DNA from: an uncultured bacterium
GTDB taxonomy: Bacteria > Pseudomonadota > Gammaproteobacteria > Burkholderiales > Burkholderiaceae_E
Length of the DNA stretch: 8,220 bases
Direction of reading: 5' to 3'
Assembly (NCBI GenBank): GCA_903864485.1
Contig: CAIPGD010000474.1
Span: forward strand, 1 to 8,220
The number at the start of each line of letters is the position of its first letter. Position 1 is the stretch's first letter. Positions 4,733 to 8,220 of this stretch are shown here, piece after piece. The notes beneath the pieces were generated by a model. It was not told the origin of the DNA. It was given only the letters and a program-made list of their open reading frames with translations, and searched no databases. Position numbers and translations under genes: made by a program.

Positions 4733-7193
4733 GTTGATGGCTCTCGCGCAGCGCATGGAGAAAAACGGCATTTTCTTCGGCCGTGCCGACGGTGACGCGC
4801 AAACAACCCGTCAGCAAGGGGTGAGCGCGCGAGACATCCTTGATCAGTACGCCGCGCGCGCGCAATGCCTCCATCGTACGCGCCGGCGTGTGGTCTGGCA
4901 GCGCGACCCGGAAGAGTAGAAAGTTGGCCTCCGAAGGAAAAACCTGCTCGACCCCTGCGATCTCGCTGAGACTGCTGGCCAGCACTGTCCGGTCCGAACG
5001 GATGCGGGCGGCCTGTGCGTCGAGCACCTCACCGGCCTGCTCAAGCACCCAGTGTGCTGCGGCTTCGGTCAACACATTGATGTTGTAAGGAGGACGAACC
5101 TTATCGAGTTCCGCCAGCACCTCAGGACGCCCCGCCACGTACCCGAGGCGCACGCCTGCGAGGCCGAGCTTTGAGAGCGTCTGCATGACCAGCAGGTTGG
5201 GAAAGTCCACCAGGCGCGACATCCATGAGTGCGTTGTGAACGGCCGATAGGCCTCATCAAGCACCACAAAGCCAGCCCCCGCCTCTTGGGCGACACGCAA
5301 AACGGTCTCGATCGCCTGCGCATCAAACGCATTACCCGTGGGATTGTTCGGATAAGCCAGCCAGATCAATGCAGGACATTCACGCCGAATGGTGTGGCAA
5401 AGGACGTCCAGGTTGAGGGCGAAATCGTCCTGCAAGGGGACACCGACAAATCGACATCCGGCGAGTCGTGCTGAAACGTCGTACATCACGAAACCCGGCA
5501 CTGGCGCAACGATGACCGCTCCAGGACGGGCGACGGCACTCGACAGCATGGCGATGATCTCGTCCGACCCATTCCCCAAAAGCAACTCAAAATCGGCCGG
5601 CACGCCAGCACGTCGGGCGAGTTGGGCTTTGAGCGCGGCCTGACCCGGCAAGGGGTAACGGTTAAGCGCCACCTGCGCAAGGCACTCGGCGAACTGCTCA
5701 CGCAACGCTTGCGGCAAGCTTGCCGGCAGCGGGTAAGGATTCTCCATCGCGTCAAGTTTGACCAGACCCGCCGAAGGGGCAACCACGTAGCTGGGTTGCG
5801 AGCGAATCTCCGCCCGAAAAACATGCAGCGGGACACGCAGATGAGCATGCAGCGGAGTAGCGGATTCGGAGCGGGCGGTGGCGCAATTCTCAGTCGCCTG
5901 CGACTCCAGTCGCAAGGTCGCGCTGCGGGCATGGGCGGCCAGGCCTTCGCCCTCTGCGAGCGTCGCGGCGATCGGCCCAAGCGTTTGTGCGCCGGCCGCC
6001 GAGATCGCAATCAAACTGGAACGTTTCTGAAAGTCATAAACGCCCAGGGGCGACGAAAAACGCGCGGTCCGCATCGTCGGCAACACATGATTCGGGCCGG
6101 CGCAATAGTCCCCTAATGACTCTGATGACCAAGGTCCCAGGAAAAACGCCCCGGCGTGGCGGATCTGCTCGGACCAAACCCAAGGATCGGCCACGACCAG
6201 TTCGAGATGCTCCGCCGCAATCCGATTAGCAATCTGACATGCTTCCTGAAGATCTCGCACAAGCACCAGCACGCCGCGGTCGGCCAATGAACGTTCGATC
6301 GTTGCTCGCCGCGGCATGGTGGGCAAAAGACGCTCGATCGCCTGCGCAACCGCCTCGAGATGCGCGGGGTCGGGCGTCAGCAGGATGGACTGGGCGAGTT
6401 CGTCATGCTCGGCCTGCGAAAACAGATCCATCGCGATCCAGTCCGCTGGCGCGCTGCCGTCCGAAATGACCAGAATTTCGCTTGGACCGGCAATCATGTC
6501 GATGCCAACCGTGCCAAAGACCCGCCGCTTGGCTTCTGCCACATAGGCATTACCCGGCCCGACGATCTTGTCGACCCGAGGCACCGTAGCCGTGCCCCAG
6601 GCCAGCGCGCCAACCGCCTGCGCGCCACCGATCGTAAAAACCCGATCCACGCCAGCGATCGCGGCGGCCGCAAGCACCATGGGGTTGCGTACACCGTCCG
6701 GGGTCGGGACCACCATGATCAGCTCGGCAACGCCCGCAACCTTGGCCGGTATCGCATTCATGAGGACCGAGGAGGGGTAGGCGGCCTTGCCGCCTGGGAC
6801 ATACAGGCCCACCCGATCAAGCGGGGTGATCTTCTGGCCCAATCGAGTGCCATCGGATTCTTCAATCACCCAGGTCGTGGCCACCTGGTGACGGTGATAC
6901 CGATAGATCCGATCCGCCGCCGCCTCAAGCGCCTCGCGCTGGGTCCGATCGAGCGTGTCGACGGCCGTGCGCAAGGTGTCGGGGCTCAGCTCGAGTGCGG
7001 CGGCATCACCAAGATCAAGCCGATCAAAACGTCGCGTGTATTCGAGCAAAGCCGCATCACCGCGCCCGCGCACGTCTGCCAGAATCGCAGCGACGGTCTG
7101 CTCAATGGCGGCATCGGCCGATGGCTCAAACGCAAGCCGTGCGGCCAGTTGAGCATCGAAATCCGCCGACTGGGAGTCAAGTCGCAAGATCAA
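4719..7193 (-). CDS. hisD-hisC: fused histidinol dehydrogenase - histidinol-phosphate aminotransferase
   Basis: One open frame of 824 codons encodes two complete enzymes. Residues 1-430 are HisD, which oxidises histidinol to histidine using two NAD+. The zinc ligands and catalytic residues are all there: Gln260/His263 (FSQAEHDE), Glu328/His329 (AAEHLE), Asp362 (LGDYCAGPNH) and His421 (AAHARSA). Residues 460-824 are HisC, a PLP-dependent class II aminotransferase that makes histidinol phosphate. It has KLDAMENPYPLP (479-490), NGSDEII (541-547), Asn617 (YPNNPTG), Asp646/Tyr649 (DEAYR), PLP-lysine Lys675 (TLSKLGLAG) and Arg799 (LRVTVG). Between them lies a linker rich in Ala, Ser and Thr. The start is TTG at 7193-7191, overlapping the hisG stop as TTGA; an in-frame TGA 9 nt upstream excludes a longer form. 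The lack of a stop, or of an internal in-frame start with a ribosome binding site, supports a fusion. A sequencing or mutational indel is the alternative. Confidence 0.88.
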   Translation of the reverse strand: MILRLDSQSADFDAQLAARLAFEPSADAAIEQTVAAILADVRGRGDAALLEYTRRFDRLDLGDAAALELSPDTLRTAVDTLDRTQREALEAAADRIYRYHRHQVATTWVIEESDGTRLGQKITPLDRVGLYVPGGKAAYPSSVLMNAIPAKVAGVAELIMVVPTPDGVRNPMVLAAAAIAGVDRVFTIGGAQAVGALAWGTATVPRVDKIVGPGNAYVAEAKRRVFGTVGIDMIAGPSEILVISDGSAPADWIAMDLFSQAEHDELAQSILLTPDPAHLEAVAQAIERLLPTMPRRATIERSLADRGVLVLVRDLQEACQIANRIAAEHLELVVADPWVWSEQIRHAGAFFLGPWSSESLGDYCAGPNHVLPTMRTARFSSPLGVYDFQKRSSLIAISAAGAQTLGPIAATLAEGEGLAAHARSATLRLESQATENCATARSESATPLHAHLRVPLHVFRAEIRSQPSYVVAPSAGLVKLDAMENPYPLPASLPQALREQFAECLAQVALNRYPLPGQAALKAQLARRAGVPADFELLLGNGSDEIIAMLSSAVARPGAVIVAPVPGFVMYDVSARLAGCRFVGVPLQDDFALNLDVLCHTIRRECPALIWLAYPNNPTGNAFDAQAIETVLRVAQEAGAGFVVLDEAYRPFTTHSWMSRLVDFPNLLVMQTLSKLGLAGVRLGYVAGRPEVLAELDKVRPPYNINVLTEAAAHWVLEQAGEVLDAQAARIRSDRTVLASSLSEIAGVEQVFPSEANFLLFRVALPDHTPARTMEALRARGVLIKDVSRAHPLLTGCLRVTVGTAEENAVFLHALRESHQHANR
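5817..5903 (-). other. linker joining the HisD and HisC domains
   Basis: Codons 431-459 of the fused frame lie between the HisD terminus (ARSATLRLE) and the first HisC-like residues (RAEIRSQPSYVV). The sequence is rich in Ala, Ser, Thr and His and resembles neither family. It contains no in-frame ATG, GTG or TTG; the first in-frame GTG is inside HisC (residue 470) and the first ATG is at residue 483 (DAMENP). Two ATG triplets (5848-5846 and 5824-5822) lie here but in the next frame, and neither has a Shine-Dalgarno. A TGA at 5892-5890 is also out of frame. Confidence 0.75.
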
Positions 7194-7891
7194 GGCTTGG
7201 TCTCACGATCGCGCCGAGCGACTGCGGCTGCGAGTCGCCGAAGCAAGGGCTCGAGCGCTGCCGCCCGGGTTTTCATCGAGGCCTGGTTAACGATCAGACG
7301 CGACGATACCTCGCCGATCTGCTCGACTTCGACCAGTTGGTTAGCACGCAGAGTGCTGCCGGTGGAGACCAGATCGACGATGGCGTCGGCAAGACCTACC
7401 AGTGGTGCGAGCTCCATCGAGCCATACAGCTTGACCAGCTCGGCATGAACGCCTTTACGGGCAAAATGTTCACGGGCAATTGCAGTGAACTTGGTCGCGA
7501 CCCGCAGGCGAGACCCGCGACGGATGGCTTGCTCGTAATCAAAACCCACCCGGGCGGCAACGCTCATTCGACAACGGCCAATCCCGAGGTCGATGGGCTG
7601 ATAAAGCGCGTGATCACCGGCCTGCGCGAGATGTTCATCGAGCACATCACTGCCCGCCACACCAAAATCAGCCGCGCCATATTGAACATAGGTCGGCACG
7701 TCAGTGGCTCGAACGATGATCAGGCGCAATCCTGGGTCACCCGTTGGGATGATGAGTTTGCGCGAACTGTCAGCGTCCGCAGCCACCTCGATCCCCGCAG
7801 CCGCCAGCAAGGGGACCGTGTCAGCAAAAATGCGTCCCTTAGAAAGCGCAAGGGTGAGCACCGGACGCTGAAGATCAGGCAAGTCGTTCAA
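7190..7891 (-). CDS. hisG: ATP phosphoribosyltransferase, short form
   Basis: HisG joins ATP and PRPP, the first and feedback-controlled step of histidine synthesis. The 233-residue protein is the short form: it has the periplasmic-binding-like catalytic fold with LALSKGRIF (14-22), RATDVPTYVQYGAADFGVAGSDVL (61-84) and the PRPP-binding DAIVDLVSTGSTLRAN (169-184), but no C-terminal ACT-like regulatory domain. Family knowledge says such proteins are active and histidine-sensitive only in complex with HisZ, which is not in this window. The start is probably TTG at 7891-7889, inside the end of murA, with GGGGG about 6 nt upstream. An in-frame TGA lies 18 nt before it. A GTG at 7861 (VLTLALSKG) would give a protein 10 residues shorter and is a possible alternative. 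The gene overlaps murA by 17 bp and hisD by 4 bp. Confidence 0.93.
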   Translation of the reverse strand: MNDLPDLQRPVLTLALSKGRIFADTVPLLAAAGIEVAADADSSRKLIIPTGDPGLRLIIVRATDVPTYVQYGAADFGVAGSDVLDEHLAQAGDHALYQPIDLGIGRCRMSVAARVGFDYEQAIRRGSRLRVATKFTAIAREHFARKGVHAELVKLYGSMELAPLVGLADAIVDLVSTGSTLRANQLVEVEQIGEVSSRLIVNQASMKTRAAALEPLLRRLAAAVARRDRETKP

Positions 7892-8220
7892 TCTGAGCCC
7901 CCAGCGCCGTCAGTTTTTGTTCCATGCGCTCGTAGCCGCGATCGAGGTGGTAAACGCGATCAATCGTCGTCTCACCTTGTGCCACGAGCGCTGCAATCAC
8001 AAGCCCTGCCGAAGCGCGCAAATCGGTCGCCATGACATTCGCACCAGACAGCGAGGCAACACCGCGCACGACCGCGGTCGAACCATCAATCGCGATATCG
8101 GCGCCCAGACGCTTGAGCTCCTGCACGTGCATGAACCGGTTTTCGAAAATGGTTTCGACGATCAATCCAGCGCCGTCGGCGATGGTATTCAGGGCCATGA
8201 ACTGCGCTTGCATATCGGTG
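7875..8220 (-). CDS. murA: UDP-N-acetylglucosamine 1-carboxyvinyltransferase, C-terminal part (runs off the right edge)
   Basis: MurA transfers enolpyruvate from PEP to UDP-GlcNAc, the first committed step of peptidoglycan synthesis. Only the last 114 codons are in the window. They are clearly MurA: TDMQAQFMALNT, whose Asp is the conserved catalytic base of the family; FENRFMHVQELKRLGADI; LSGANVMATDLRASAGLVIAALVAQG; and the C-terminal YHLDRGYERMEQKLTALGA. The stop is TGA at 7877-7875. The end of the gene contains the likely hisG start, so the two overlap by 17 bp. murA upstream of hisG is a common arrangement in beta- and some gammaproteobacteria. The N-terminal two-thirds, including the fosfomycin-binding Cys region, lie outside. 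Confidence 0.95.
   Translation of the reverse strand, partial: TDMQAQFMALNTIADGAGLIVETIFENRFMHVQELKRLGADIAIDGSTAVVRGVASLSGANVMATDLRASAGLVIAALVAQGETTIDRVYHLDRGYERMEQKLTALGAQIERLA

Noticed and set aside
4733..4771. Longer hisB start at 4771
   Set aside because: The extra 13 residues lie within hisC coding sequence and do not match HisB; the 4732 ATG gives the usual 195-residue length.
4853..4863. Alternating CG run that might form Z-DNA
   Set aside because: It is only 11 bp and is explained by Ala/Arg codons in the HisC segment LRARGVL.
6360..7448. Plus-strand open frame of 362 codons opposite hisD and hisG
   Set aside because: It is antisense to strongly conserved coding sequence, its translation resembles no family I know, and long antisense frames are common in GC-rich DNA.
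6995..8035. Plus-strand open frame of 346 codons opposite hisD, hisG and murA
   Set aside because: It overlaps three confidently identified minus-strand genes and has no recognisable domain; it is a codon-bias shadow.

Overview
The window is one contiguous block of genes, all on the minus strand, read from right to left. It holds the 3' end of murA (cell wall), then hisG, a fused hisD-hisC, hisB, hisH, hisA, hisF, hisI and hisE (histidine biosynthesis), then hinT (HIT-family hydrolase), tatA and the 5' part of tatB (twin-arginine export). The order murA-hisGDCBHAFIE-hinT-tatAB, the short-form HisG, the separate hisI and hisE, and the HisH active-site sequence GVCVGEQ suggest a moderately GC-rich betaproteobacterium, though some gammaproteobacteria have similar layouts. 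I cannot place it more precisely.

The layout is compact and operon-like. Several stop and start codons overlap: murA/hisG by 17 bp, hisG/hisD by 4 bp (TTGA), hisC/hisB by 14 bp, hisF/hisI by 4 bp (GTGA), hisI/hisE by 4 bp (ATGA) and hisE/hinT by 4 bp (ATGA). The remaining gaps are 14-46 bp. No stretch over 50 bp lacks a gene, and I saw no tRNA, rRNA, mobile element, CRISPR array or convincing internal terminator. Transcription presumably begins upstream of murA, beyond the right edge, and continues past the left edge, where tatB ends and tatC is expected.

Together the genes cover most of the route from PRPP and ATP to histidine: HisG (step 1), HisE and HisI (steps 2-3), HisA (4), HisF/HisH (5), HisB (6), HisC (7) and HisD (last two oxidations). 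Two parts are missing here: a histidinol-phosphate phosphatase (HisB is the short, dehydratase-only form) and HisZ, the regulatory partner that short HisG proteins need. Both should be encoded elsewhere.

Three features are unusual. First, hisD and hisC form a single 824-codon reading frame with a linker of about 29 residues and no internal start with a ribosome binding site. Second, an A8 run sits at the hisI-hisE junction, where a -1 ribosomal slip would produce a HisI-HisE fusion. Third, hisH carries a 72-bp in-frame tract of degenerate 9-bp repeats encoding Gly/Arg-rich triplets just after the catalytic Cys loop. I found no wholly new system. These three are the leads worth following.
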